In this document: piece by piece, positions 14,001 to 25,867 of the stretch
Layout of the letters: each line of letters starts with the position of its first letter
Position numbering within the stretch: the first letter of the stretch is position 1
NCBI GenBank assembly: GCA_964017065.1
Contig: OZ024788.1
Span: 7,721,202 to 7,785,201, forward strand
Length of the DNA stretch: 64,000 bases
Reading direction: 5' to 3'
Source: Haliclona indistincta
Taxonomy: Eukaryota > Porifera > Demospongiae > Haplosclerida > Chalinidae
The notes under the pieces: model-generated
Database searches by the model: none
The model's input: only the letters and a program-made list of their open reading frames with translations
What the model was told of the DNA's origin: nothing
Translations under genes and position numbers: made by a program

Positions 14001-17000
14001 GCATGTAAAATAGTGTATGTACACACATAATAATCATATACATTATAGTACTGACTTGTATTTATCATCAGCACATAGTGATATTGACTTTTGTAGCAAT
14101 ATCCACAATGAAGGTGTAGTGAAATCAACGGCCATTACTGCAAGCACAGAGCAACTAGGGTCACTACGAATACTGCTTGTGGTGCGGTTAGTCAGATTGC
14201 TACAGCTGGATAAAATGAAGAGATAAGGTGATACATCAAAATTATTATTATTTTTAGTACACACAACACGTACTAGTACACAAACTGTTGACCCTCTTGA
14301 ACAAGTCAATACAGGCAAGTAATAACCTCACCAAGTATATCCAGAGAGAGCAAATGACAGTTGAGCACTTGCTTCATAATAATTAGCCACATAGTGGTGA
14401 GGGAATGTCAAACTGACTCAGACAATGCATTTGACTAGTCACTAGGACATCACATGCCATATGAAAAGTGAGCTATGCAAACAACTGCACCATCAATGTA
14501 TAATCATCTCTGGTTTTATAGGCACACCCTACTGCACATTCAAGTGACATGATACCTTTCTGATAGAATTGCTTTGCTGACAGTCACCACTGGGGCTCCA
14601 CTGAAAGCATCTCTGTATGGTGATGTAATTGCAGTAGACCCTAGTCGAGCAACTGATCGTTGATACCTGCGTGAGTACATGAACACAGTGTGTGAACACC
14701 TTACGAATGTAATTGATATAATATTATAATTATTTGCCAAGTGCTTTCATTTGATTGTGCAATACAGTCTCGAATTCAAGATGTCCTATAATGGCGAGGG
14801 CGGGAGGACCCAAGGGCTGCACGATCCACAGAGTCGCTTAGCGTTAGCTGATGCACTTACTGACAATGCCACATGTCAACAGTGATGCTACCGGCAGTAA
14901 GCTGAAAACCACTGCCGTGGTGGATATGTAGACCAGGTACAACCCAACTAGCTCCACCACATTTCTCTGCCAAATGAGTTTTTTGAAAGAGCTCAGTTGG
15001 CCTCCGAATTGTACTTTCCACAGCAATTTCTTCAGCTTGCCATAAGCCCACAAAGGATGGTGGGTTTGTTGAAACATTGTGTTGTTTGCCATGGCGACAC
15101 GTGTGATATAGATTGAGTGAGCTAAGGTGTGGCTAATTATTTTCTGTGTGAGGCAAATACATGCTGCCAGTCTGCATTACATACCATGGTCTCAAAATGG
15201 GATTAAAGTCCTTAGGCACTACTTCTATGCCAGGATAAATCCGCAATACACCATCACTGGTAGCTATATACTTCCACACCATCTGGTCAGTGAATAGTGA
15301 TGATAGCCATATCTTGTTAACCTCTTGTGTTGCAGCAATAGAGTCAACCACTCCAATCTATTGAAGAAGATTCAAAGTCATACAAGACAACAAAGCAACA
15401 TTCAACAAGCATAACACATGCACTCTTCAAGTTTTATCTGCACAAGCTTAGATGTTGCAGATCAAACTTTCATGAACTACATGGCAGCCAGATTCTTATA
15501 CAACTTCGTTAATATTTTCATTCATTTAAGGACTTGAGAATATAGTACAACTAGATAGTATTAGCCGAGAATACTGCTTTACCAAAGATATTGGTAAGAA
15601 CATACCTGTCTCACCCAACCTGTCTCAGCGATGGTTTGCTATTGACCACATTTCATTGATCATGTTACTCTGCACATACCAGTGGCAGTAGTTGCCAATT
15701 TATATTGTTTTGCATATTATGTGCCAACTTGAAAAGTTCAAAAGGTGTATTTCCTCAACGAATGCCACACAAAATGACAAATTAAAAGGTCAATGTAAAA
15801 TTCTAAATTTACTTACATTATACATGCACATGTATACGTACTCTAAATAGCTGCATTGCATCACTCTTGTCAGCAACAATATTCTGTAGTGTCAACACTT
15901 TGGCCTCTGTCTCATTATCCTGTAGATAGTTCTCTGGTTGGGCAAATGATTCCGGTGATAACTTGACTACAGATGATGCTGAAAAAAACATGTATTTAAA
16001 CTATGACCACATGGCAAATCACCAAAACAAAAAAATAATTGAGATGGTCAAACTGTTTACCATTAGTAGCTATGCTGCCGGCATGCTGACAGAGTTGTAG
16101 ATTTAGTTGAGATGCAGTGACATCAATACGATGGTAGTAGTCGTGAAGAGAGGAAGAAGGTAACTTATTGAGACCTTGACGGGCAGAGTTGAGAGGAATC
16201 ACAACACAAAGAGAGAATGGAGTGCCTTCAATCTATAAATGAAGTAATAATAATAATTATTATAAACAACTAATACAAAATTTTGCTAGTGAACAACGTA
16301 CAGACCTTTTGCAAACCAGACCGTTTTAAAACAGGCTGATGGCTTTAAAATTGGCTGGCACACTTAAAAACATTAACGCACCAGCCCGATGGTGAATCAT
16401 AATATTTTACATGAATATTGCAATAAATATGGCATGGTAATGTTACAGTAAAAAACAAAGCATGATTGTAGACTCCTGTGTGAAGAGATTTGCAATAATT
16501 ATTGACTGCCTGCTTGTCTGGCGATCGTACAAGGTGGGTTTGCAGAACAGCTTTGCTTACACATCTTCTCGACATGACACATTGTTTAGTCTTCTGGCTA
16601 GATGGATAGCAAGTTGTTTTCAGGTAGTAGCTAGCTAGATTTTTTACTGTAGCCACACCCTAACTGTATGCCGCCACCTTTAAGTTGCTAAGTTTTACTG
16701 TTGCTATACCTCATGTGTAGTATCTCAGGTGGAATTTTATTTTAATAGGATATGACCTGCAGTACTCACACAACTACCTTCATTGTAGCAGAGCATATGC
16801 TTATATCGAGCAAATAATTCACTGGATGGCTTTAAAACGGACCAGCCTGCTTTGAAACAGGCCAGCCGTTGTAAATCGATCCGTAACTTCATAGTTCCTC
16901 ATGCTATTACTCAGTTTGAATGATTGTAGGGTGGGTGGGTATAAGATGTAGAACGTGGAATGGAATGCCAAATTAATCAAATTTGACCAAAAACAGAAAA

Positions 17001-20000
17001 GGACAATATTAGTGGAGTATAAGAAACGTTGTAGCTCCCTGGTGCCCACTATAATAATAAGGGCTGAGACATTTGCTCGAATGTCAGGAATGAATCAGAG
17101 ACTAGCTACATGCAGACGGCGCACTCTGATTTTTACTCTGGATCCAAGTTCTAACAAGCCTCGTTAAATGTGTAGCTTGCTGCAGGGGGTGTAGCTTGCT
17201 AGCCGTGCAGCTTGCTAACAGAGCACACCCCCTGCAGCAGCTGGAGATGAGGCGAGGTTAGTTTGCAACTCGGTTTGCAAATGTTTCATCATCGATTTGC
17301 ATGCTCTGTTTACTGTCACTAAGCTACTGCTACTCTTGACACAGCTATTTAGATTTAGGTATAGTATCGCGATACTTTCCAATATACCATACTAAGACTA
17401 TTCTGACCAATCAGATTGCGCTATTTGAGGGATATAACGGGTCGTATTTCCCTCCGCGTCACGTGCCCAAGATCAGAACAGCCTTTAGCATGGTACAAGT
17501 AAGTTATATCACATGTTGGCGGGACGTACGACCCATTATTATAACCTACACATATTGCACAGCCCTAACTGAACTTTATGTACAAGTGAGCATTTAATTA
17601 CAATAATAACTAGCACTCACTGGTCTCCAACAATAACTTGATTTAACTACAATAATAACTAGCACTCACTGGTCTCCAACAATAACTTGACGGAAACACA
17701 AAAGTAGTAGCTCCATCACTTTGTTTGTTACCACGTGGTAACACATGAGTGGAATTTATCACCTTACAGCCTGAAAGTCCGCTGAAAGATAAAGTAATAA
17801 TTATTCATGTAGTTGCAATAATAGGAAGTCACCTGATCATAGATTGCCTTATCTCAGTAAAACCATTCTGTGGTTCTAGAGTAGAAATATCCAAATACAC
17901 CAAAGTGTAATTAGTAGATGGCTCAGGAAGTTGAGGATGGAATAGTGTAATACCTAGCATGGAAAGTACATGTATGATTATTAAATTGTCTATTCAGCAT
18001 TACTAACTAGCACTACACAGAAATCACAAATCAAAACAGCTTTCAAATGTAAATTAAAATGGAAAATATAATGATTTTGTTATAATTAACCCTAGTTGCA
18101 TGCACGAGGGCTACGGTACTTGCTCTGTCATTCATTCGTTTTGTCCATCAAGCTGCAGAGATAAGCGATCACTTCTACACGCTGGTAAGGCTATGAGCAT
18201 GATAAGCACGACAATGGCTTGCAATGTGACTCATGGATTTTGCTAAAGTGCTTTCGTTCTCGAGTTATGGCTGACAAAAGCGCCCGTAGTCGACTACCTA
18301 GGTACTGGTAGATTCCATCTAAACTGTAGGACAGCTCGGAGGGTGCATAGACATTTTAAGAAAGAGCCTACACTACAGCATAGTTACTACGTTACATAAT
18401 CTAATGGCTACCTACTCACGTGTTCATGGTGGTCAGCACTTTGCTGTCTTCTGGTTAGCACTACATAGCTAGCAGGTTGGCACTATAGCTGCTCCAAACC
18501 AGGACCTAACACTACAATGTGCATGACACGCCGAAGGTTTTGTGAAATCTGTTCATTATGACATGTAAATTCTCTTAGATATATCATGGGTCGGTGGACA
18601 AGGTGAGCATAGGACATGGCTACCACACCACACAATTAGTACCTTCCTTATCCACAACAAATGCATATGAAAACTCTCCCTCTTTGAAATATTCCACAGC
18701 AGCTAACAGGTCCTTTACTGTGAGGTCAACACCAGTCACACCAACCAGTAAGGGACCTGATGGATCATCACGATGGCAGGGTGTGGCTAATGTAAGTACT
18801 AGTTGATCTGTAAACAAGTACAGCAATTGAACAAGACAAAGAAAACAGACTTATGAGTATATTTAAGGCATACCAGGTGACCTCCAACCAATCGGATCAC
18901 TCGAAGAGTGTCACCTACTGGCGCATTATATTGCGTAACGTACACTTTGAGGCACGCCAGTTGGGCACAAGTTCTTGGAGGTCGCTTCTAAAACAGTTAG
19001 ATCACACTGGCAGTATTACGCAGTTATAAAACCACCCAGGTGTGCCAATAACAGTCTCGACTGTTATTGACCATGCCCTCATGCTTTTACACCTGCGTAA
19101 CACACTGCAAAGTGTGATTTAACTATTACGCAATGCACATCAACAACCAAAAAAACAATGGCTATAATATTATGTAGCAAACATCAATACATGCAATGAG
19201 GAGCCTTGTAAATCTGGAAATCAATTAGACAGCAAAATAAACATGTACATAGGAAACACATTTCGTGCTTGTGTGCAATGACACATTATATCAATGGACT
19301 ATCGATGGTTCACATTATCTTACCCAATCCAAATAGGTCATAATAAGGTGCCAAAAACACAGGCTCAAAATCACTGTTGCTGGCATCAGCACTGGTAGAA
19401 AAACTCTGGTAGAATTGTGCCATTTTAAGACGAAGATCACCAATGAGTGGTAGCTCGGTGAAATAACTAGTTTTAGTAATGGGATCTACAAGAACAATAA
19501 TAAGAATGTATCAATATTGCAGCCAGGTCTGTATTCTGTTGTAATTAGTACATGTAGTAAATTGTACCATCACAACGTTATAGCATGCTTCCTTCTGCTG
19601 CTACAGACATTTATATTCTGTGAATATTAATTAGCTCAAACGGGTAACCGTCACCTTAAAACAGGTGAGTAATAGTTAGTACACTGGGCAGCAAAGAAAA
19701 TTATTTGTTCTTTCCAGACATAAATTCATTTTGGATAGTTTTAAACTGGATCAATTGTCCTTATGATGTAAAAATTATGGCACACATAAAAAACATGGCT
19801 ACTGCCACGTACTACTCAGCAAACGAAGTAAGTTTTAGGAAGCTTGGTGGCACATTTTGTTTGTAGGTACAGTGAAACCTGGCTAATCTGGTCACCCTTG
19901 GGCCAGTAAAATTGGCCTGATTAGGCAGGCGGGTGAAACTCATTGTAAAGCTACAGGTAGCCATTAGCACAGGTTTCACACTTTCACTGTACTTGTGTTT

Positions 20001-23000
20001 AAAACAACAAAGACACATACACTTACTGGTTGTGATGCTCATATAAAATATACCAACATCATGAGGAATGTCTCCTAAAAAAGATAAAAATAATAAATGT
20101 ACCAGAATCATAATATTGTAATAAGTTTATAGCTGAGAAACTTATTTCATCCAAATGTTTCATATCATTATGATGATAAGTAACGGGCCTCTATAAATCT
20201 ATCAAGAATAAACATGTACTGGCATGCTGTAAAGGACGTTAAATCAAACACAGAAAAAGCACATGCAACACGTAAGTAGAATGGCTAGGCATAATCATTA
20301 GTCGACAAATAAATACAAGAAAATTGAAAAAGATTTCTAAAAGAAATCAAAAGGATATAAGGATGCAGCAATCTATCATTGGTCCACAATGTAAACCAAC
20401 AAGGAACTAGCACGGAATGGTAGCACAATTGACTGGATAATAACACATGCATCCCTGTAGCTGCTTTACTGGCTATAGGCCAGGAATGCTGGTGTTGACT
20501 GAGAGTCCATAGTATATTATCCAGTCAATCGTGTTACCATTCTGTGCTAGTTCCCAGTGGTAGATTTCCTCATCCTACATTCTTTTGATTTTGTCAGAAA
20601 TCTTTTTCAATTTTCTTTTTTTGTGACCTTTTTTCTTTTTCAGTGAGTTTCAAATTTTTAGTACATTTCAAGTACCAAGAGTAAATAGCGATCGCAGGTG
20701 CACATACTAAGTCATGACTTTACACGATGAATGTTGATACGGATAAACGTCATCTGCTCACGTGCTGGTCACGTTACTTTCCTGAGTGTCCTTGACAGGT
20801 ATATTGGAATTGGATACTCTCTCTTCTATTATTTACTCTTGCAAGTACTGAGTCTCTTTTAGCTCATACTGAAACTAGCTCACCCATGCATGCATATGAA
20901 CAGCATACGAGCCCCACCCACTCTTGTTTAGAGAATTCTGAACGTCCGTTATATTATCTGGCAAGCAGCAGCAGAATGATCTCACACGAGCTTACTCGCT
21001 GAGTTGTATTTCGAAGACATAGATTCCAATATGCACTCTCTATAAGGCAATACTTAGCATGTACTCTACTTCTAGTATTCATGTGATTGGTCACATGCGC
21101 AATCACAAGATGGCACCTAACACTTGCTAACAACTGATTGTGAACTCGTCGAATTTATAATTTATCGTCATTTTGCTAAAAACTAAGTTCAAAAGGCACC
21201 TGCCAGAAGAATTACACGGCTGTTCGTGGGTGTTTGTGCTGGCACTGCTTGCGTAAAGGCGCTAGGCGCGCTAAAGAAAGAAAGAAGAAAATGAAGGTGA
21301 CGAAATTCGATTTTCACTGTTTCCAGCTTTAGTAACACTTTCAAGCAACCTTATGGCTATTATGAGGATGGGGCAACACCAAAGAGCAGATCTAAGTGTC
21401 TTTGGACATACAAAATTCACCACCAGGGGAAATATCAGCGTTTGAACGCTATTACATTGTATTGTAACCGCCATCTTGTTTTCCGTTCATCCCTACATAG
21501 TGACGCACTACTATGCATCCCTAATAAACAGTAGTTGAATAAGAGAGAGCACTGGGTACCTGAAGCAAAAACAAACATCTTGGCTTGCAGAGAGGTTGTA
21601 AGATTAGCTACCACACTGTCAACTTCAATTTCAAGTGATCTGGAAAGGAGAATTTCGCCATCTGTAAATAGTAGCACAGCTGTGGAAAAAGGCAGACATT
21701 ATGAGCAGAGAGAGTAATGATGACTCGTCACAATCACGCTACACTTTAGAAGCTATAATATTAGGTCACATGTGACTCAAAAGTAAGACTAACCTCTGTC
21801 TCTATTCTTGTCCTGAGTGGTCGAGTTGCCAACTGGCTGTGAAACAAAGTAGCCGAATGCTGTCGTCAGTGCCTCAAGTAGATCATGACCATCTGTAAGC
21901 CCAGCAGATTGACTTGTATTATTAGCATCAATTATTCTATTTTACATACTTACAACTCAGCTACATTCAAAGGTTTAAAAACTAAATTAAATGCTTGAAG
22001 CATGTCTACACTACCCAGGTTCAATATTTATTTTCCATACAAAGGGTTTGAAACCCTTGAGGCATGTCTGCACACTGCCTGGTTCATCTGCACTACCCGC
22101 ACTCAATCCATGGATATCTGGTTACCATGGCGCTTAGCTAACCCAATGTATACAGGTAGATCATAGTGGATCAGTTTGCTCTACCAGCGCCACATGTATG
22201 AGTCACTAAAGACGCTCTCAAGCGTTCTAACGCTAAAGACAATCATTCGACAAAAAGAATTCATGTCATCAGGCATGTTATTGCTTAAAACAAAATTATG
22301 GTGCTTGGACTGTTGGTATAAAAATTGATCAGAATCGAGTGTGAGTGTGCACTAGTCTAGTACACGAATTTCCCAATGCTTTAATGAGTTAATAGTGTGA
22401 TGGTTTTACATGTTCCACTGTCAATAATTTGGTTCTTCGACCCATTTTGCACAAAAATAAGGACGTGCACACATACCAGCTGGACTGGGTCGTGTCTCAA
22501 GAAAGTACTGAAGCTCAGCAATATTTTGTGGAGTGGCCAGTGATAGGCTGTTTAAATAGCATCCATTAGAGACCAGTTTAGTAACTTTGGTGTTGAACAT
22601 CATCACAGCAAGCTGAAAGAATTAAAAGATCAAATCAAGAACTAAGTTCTTGTAATAAAGTACAAGTACACATCAGGAAACAGGAGAAGACGACCTTGAT
22701 ATTTTACTGATTACGTTCATTCATGACATTCTCTAATAAAAACTATCTATCGCATGACTACCGTAGATCGATATAAAAATTGTGCCCATGCAAATTTGTC
22801 CATTTACAAATGAAATAGTCCAAATGAATTTGACCATGCAGTAATGGATTCTGACCATGAAAATATAGCATTTAATAATATCGTCCGCTTTGACAAGGTT
22901 AGATACTCCTTTTAACTACTAGTCTACTATACACAAATTTACAGTACATGCATGATGTCACTTACTCTGTCTTTAGGATTCAAAGTTCGAAGTATGATAT

Positions 23001-25867
23001 TAGCTGCTTCAAATGATTTGCTTCTTACTTCATCGGTAGCAAAAATGTTATTCTTAATGACCAGAACTACATCTTTGGGTTTGGGAGTTGCAGATGCTAT
23101 GTACCAAGGTCTGAAGAGAATACTTGGCATGTTAGACTATCAGTGACAATAGCACCATCAAGCAAACTACTCAACAGTTGATATCCTAGCTGTACTCACA
23201 ACAACTCTTGCCCAAAAATTGTTTAAGCGAGGCAAGGTTAGGCAAGGCAAGGCAAGGCAAGGCAAGGCAAGGCAAGGCAAGGCAAGGCAAGGCAAGGCAA
23301 GGCAAGGCAAGGCAAGGCAAGGCAAGGCAAGGCAAGGCAAGGCAAGGCAAGGCAAGGCAAGGCAAGGCAAGGCAAGGCAAGGCAAGGCAAGGCAAGGCAA
23401 GGCAAGGGTAAGGCAAGGCAAAGCAAAGCAAGGCAAGGATAAGGCAAGGCAAGGCAAGGTAAGAATAAAAAGTGTACAATCAAACCAAATTGAACTAAGG
23501 TAGCGTGCAATAGCAGTCAACAACTGTTAATCTTTGACATGATCTTTAAGTTAAAGAGCTTACCTAAATCTGTGATCATATGATTCACAATCATCAGCTT
23601 TACTGGATGGAAACTGATTGATAATACCATACTCTGACCCAAAGTACTGCCATCTCAAGCTAGAGCTACTCTGAGCATTGTTTTTGTACACACTTAACAA
23701 CTGTCCATCTAGTGACTCAGCAGATGAATCAGATATTTCTGAAGTTCTATCACAACTAAACTCTTCAGAAACCTAGAAAGATACAATGTTCATCATCAGC
23801 AAGACAGAGTCAGGTACTAACTCACTGGAGCAACAAACTCATAGCTGGGTGTCAGTCCAGACACATTACAGCACTGTAAAGGGTCATCAGCAAACTGCCG
23901 CAAATTGTAACTAGATTCCACTTTGTTTTTCAATCTCACAAGAGCATCTTTTGCATTAGCAAATGTTTGAGTAAGACTACCAGACAACTACAGAAGACAA
24001 AGACATTGTAAATACAAATCAAAATTTAACAAGAAGTGTAGAGACGGCGCTAGCACAAGTAAAGGCCCTTTCACATGCGCAATAGTTGTGCTTTTACCAG
24101 ATTTTACATGCACCTTGCACCCCAAAAGCTTCCTAGTCTACATCTGATGCTACAAAAGCATTTGTTAAAAGCTGGGAAGTCTTTTAGACCGATCGAGAGA
24201 CTAGGCATTTCGTTATTCTCGGTGCTGCTGGCAGTGCATTCTACGTGATTCACGTTCATGCGTTTTCTTCAGTGTTGGCTCATGGCTGCTCCAGGCAACA
24301 ATCATGAACGTTGTGATTATAGCTAAACAGGTTGGTATTGGTCTAGTAAGAGTTTTAGCATGCTAAAGAGCCTGTTAACAAGCTACACGCTTGCTAGCTA
24401 GACTGGTGGGCGCTTGCTGCTAGATTAACGCCAGGTTTCACGAAAATCAGATGTCAAACCAGACGTCTGGCCCACAAGACTACATAATGATGGTGTCTAT
24501 AATACCATCATACCAATCCATTTCTCAAGTGCCCATCCCATTACAATTGTGCTGTATGTATGTACGTACATGTACAGTTAAATTTCACCTTATCAGCAAT
24601 GTCTTCCACTTCACGAGGTGATTCAGTGTATACCAGGCTACTGTAGTATTGCTAAAAGAAATTTAAAAATTATTCTTATGGTACACTAATTGTAAACTGG
24701 GGATCCAACAGAAATTAGTTTTTTTTTTAACTATGATGGAATCGTCTGTACTTTGCATTTCATTGAGAGTCACTGGCTATGTGGAATCACACGTCATGAT
24801 GCTTCACAGCAAGTTTTATGTTATTTGCTTGTCCTTGTCGCTAACGAAATTTTGTTCATAGTGAACAGAATCTGCATTGTGTCTGAGTTTAAATTAACTC
24901 CCAACATTATTATATTGCGTATTGCCGAGGTACCATGTTGAGGGTTAACCATTTTGTTACTCAGGATGCTCGAGAATACTGTTCTTATGGTTACTAAACA
25001 AACGAAGCGCTCAAGGTGGTAGAGCCTCCATAGAAGTCACCAGAGACGAACAACAGTGCGTTGTTGAAAGACAGCGATGTAAATCATGTAATTTTACTCA
25101 ATAAAGTGCTACGGTGTTGCTATGTGATGTCACTTCATTGCCAATGGTATAACCACTGAACGACACCTTTGATCTTACCTTTGATCTTACTGGATATAAT
25201 TATTATGATCATAATTATAAACCATAGGACTGAAGTGCTGCACTCATCACTTCATTCGTCTAGTCAATACACGTCTTGTGCGAGGGTATCATGTGTCTTG
25301 TGCGAGGGTATACACAACAGGAATCAAGATCAGTATTTAGATCAACATCAAAATTTGGCTCCATATACAAATCAATTGTCAGCAACAATTTACGATTTTG
25401 ACCAAACATCAAGGGCAAAGAAAACTGTGATCAATTGATCACGAACGTTTAACAGGCATGATCAAGAGATCATGATCTCAGTTGGAATGTGGTCATGTGT
25501 TGATAAAGGCAACCCCTTCATTGATCAAGAACGAAGTGATATGAGTACAGCCAAGGGCGTTTCTCTATACGCCCTTGGTACAGCACATTGTGATAACAGG
25601 AGGCATCACATATAGCAACTGGGAGATAAGCATGCTATCTCACGCCTGCCTTATGTGAAAAACACTCACACTACTATAAAAGTAGGCGTAATACAATAAT
25701 AGCATACACTATTCACGAACGGTATATATACTTACTTGCATCTTTGAGGCCCCCAAATTAGTTGTAATATTCAAAATAGCATTGGAGAAGGCTTGTGAGT
25801 CCAGTTCTGCTCCATCACCGGCCGATAAAAGCGATAAAAGCGATAAAATGATGAGAATCTGAAACAT
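8052..25867 (-). CDS. CACHD1: CACHD1 / alpha2delta-family VWA-Cache membrane protein
   Basis: Twenty-six exons, 3723 nt, 1240 aa: 25867-25736, 24651-24589, 23987-23826, 23772-23564, 23110-22966, 22612-22477, 21892-21794, 21679-21560, 20074-20027, 19485-19324, 18807-18643, 17953-17833, 17781-17670, 16232-16061, 15978-15842, 15357-15185, 14666-14556, 14205-14056, 12076-11983, 11885-11757, 10437-10378, 10328-10230, 10129-10026, 9674-9558, 9215-9094, 8632-8052. Order: signal peptide (MFQILIILSLLSLLSAG), VWA_N (~45-200, ending RFRPWYIASATP), VWA (~205-360, AVLLFTDGE), first Cache (~370-560, GVTGVDLT, HPQLPEP), second Cache (~660-830, YIATSDGVLRIYPG, LRPWYQRS, VMAVDFT, DDNGYIITHPDL), Cys-rich region (~890-1045), TM (~1065-1090), about 150-aa Ser-rich tail. 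Human CACHD1 has this order and is about 1270 aa; it modulates ion channels at the plasma membrane. The long tail favours CACHD1 over GPI-anchored alpha2delta. The VWA metal site seems lost (VIKNN where DxSxS is expected). Confidence 0.85.
9968..10042. repeat. 25-bp x3 tandem repeat over a 5' splice site
   Basis: Three near-identical 25-bp units, with CTTACGTTA at 9971, 9996 and 10021. The rightmost unit overlaps the end of CACHD1-like exon 23 (exon end 10026). On the minus strand each unit carries an AAC-GTAAGA donor-like site. Confidence 0.85.
10579..10787. mobile_element. Palindromic MITE-like element, family A
   Basis: The ends are inverted: GTACCGTACAGCTAG at left and CTAGCTATACGGTAC at right, with CCAAAATTTT-type motifs on both arms. 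A full second copy is at 29437-29647 and a fragment at 49386-49466. It lies in an intron of the CACHD1-like gene. It has no coding capacity, as in non-autonomous DNA transposons. Confidence 0.75.
10859..11456. mobile_element. Possible TIR element (about 600 bp)
   Basis: Bounded by TTTAACCCTTTAA at left and TTAAAGGGTTAAC at right, an inverted pair. The interior is more GC-rich than the flanking intron. No transposase was recognised, and no second copy was seen in the window, so the call is tentative. Confidence 0.4.
12461..12648. repeat. 27-bp tandem array, copy 1 (about 7 units)
   Basis: The unit reads GTTTGTAGTAGG then TATCTAGCTCTATAC, repeated almost without change about seven times. It lies in the intron between exons 18 and 19 of the CACHD1-like gene. 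Because 27 is a multiple of three it creates spurious open frames on both strands. Confidence 0.95.
12653..12791. repeat. Imperfect inverted repeat between the 27-bp arrays
   Basis: GTTAGACGACGAGGCC, TCTACGC.GTTTAGAAACC and CGGGTT at left are mirrored by AACCCGG, GGTTTCTAAACCGCGTAGA and GGCGTCTAAC at right, so the segment can fold into a long hairpin. It directly follows the first 27-bp array. Confidence 0.7.
12795..13403. mobile_element. TIR-bounded insert between the twin 27-bp arrays
   Basis: TTTAGAGTATAG at 12795-12806 is the exact inverse of CTATACTCTAAA at 13392-13403. The segment lies between two arrays of the same 27-bp unit in the same orientation, as if an element had landed inside one longer array. 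No transposase frame was recognised. Confidence 0.5.
13401..13625. repeat. 27-bp tandem array, copy 2 (about 8 units)
   Basis: Same unit and orientation as 12461-12648. The last unit carries a TCTTGCTC variant and then degenerates. Intronic in the CACHD1-like gene. Confidence 0.95.
17593..17690. repeat. 49-bp tandem duplication across a 5' splice site
   Basis: 17593-17641 and 17642-17690 are near-identical. The right copy contains the last 21 nt of CACHD1-like exon 13 (exon end 17670) plus its GTGAGT donor. The left copy repeats this, giving a second donor 49 nt into the intron. Confidence 0.9.
18090..18530 (-). repeat. Dispersed repeat family C, copy 1
   Basis: The reverse complement closely matches 58235-58530. 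Shared stretches include CTATAGTGCCAACCTGC, GCTAACCAGAAGACAGCA and CATTGTCGTGCTTATCATG. Intronic in the CACHD1-like gene. No coding frame; the nature (SINE or DNA element) is undetermined. Confidence 0.75.
20319..20615. repeat. Long inverted repeat (about 300 bp) in intron 8
   Basis: Nested arms: outer GAAAATTGAAAAAGATTTCT (20319) with AGAAATCTTTTTCAATTTTC (to 20615), and inner GGAACTAGCACGGAATGGTA (20403) with its inverse ending at 20554. It would fold into a long hairpin and looks like a foldback element. Confidence 0.75.
20740..20835 (-). repeat. Dispersed repeat family D, copy 1
   Basis: The reverse complement shares AGAGAGTATCCAA and GGAAAGTAACGTGACCAGCA with 53140-53205. Edges are not defined. 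Intronic in the CACHD1-like gene. Confidence 0.55.
23229..23460. repeat. GGCAA pentanucleotide satellite
   Basis: A perfect run of (GGCAA)n from about 23237 to 23405, then degenerate variants (AAGCAAAGC, GGATAAGGC) to about 23460. It sits in a 453-nt intron of the CACHD1-like gene (between exons 4 and 5). Open frames reading LPCLA or ARQGK across it are artefacts. Confidence 0.97.
24652..25735 (-). other. Intron 1 of the CACHD1-like gene
   Basis: 1084-bp first intron. It contains a perfect short hairpin (CCAAGGGCGT at 25551 and ACGCCCTTGG ending at 25578) and several TGATCA-rich stretches near 25170-25450. No exon or known element was recognised. Confidence 0.5.

Noticed and set aside
14857..15092. 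Open frames on the minus strand in the intron between CACHD1-like exons 16 and 17, including a GGASWVVPGLHI stretch that first looked like Cache sequence
   Set aside because: The next true exon (14666-14556) continues the Cache domain directly from RPW into YQRS in the right phase, so this segment is intronic.
23167..23523. Open frames on both strands across the GGCAA array
   Set aside because: Low-complexity translation of a pentanucleotide satellite in an intron.
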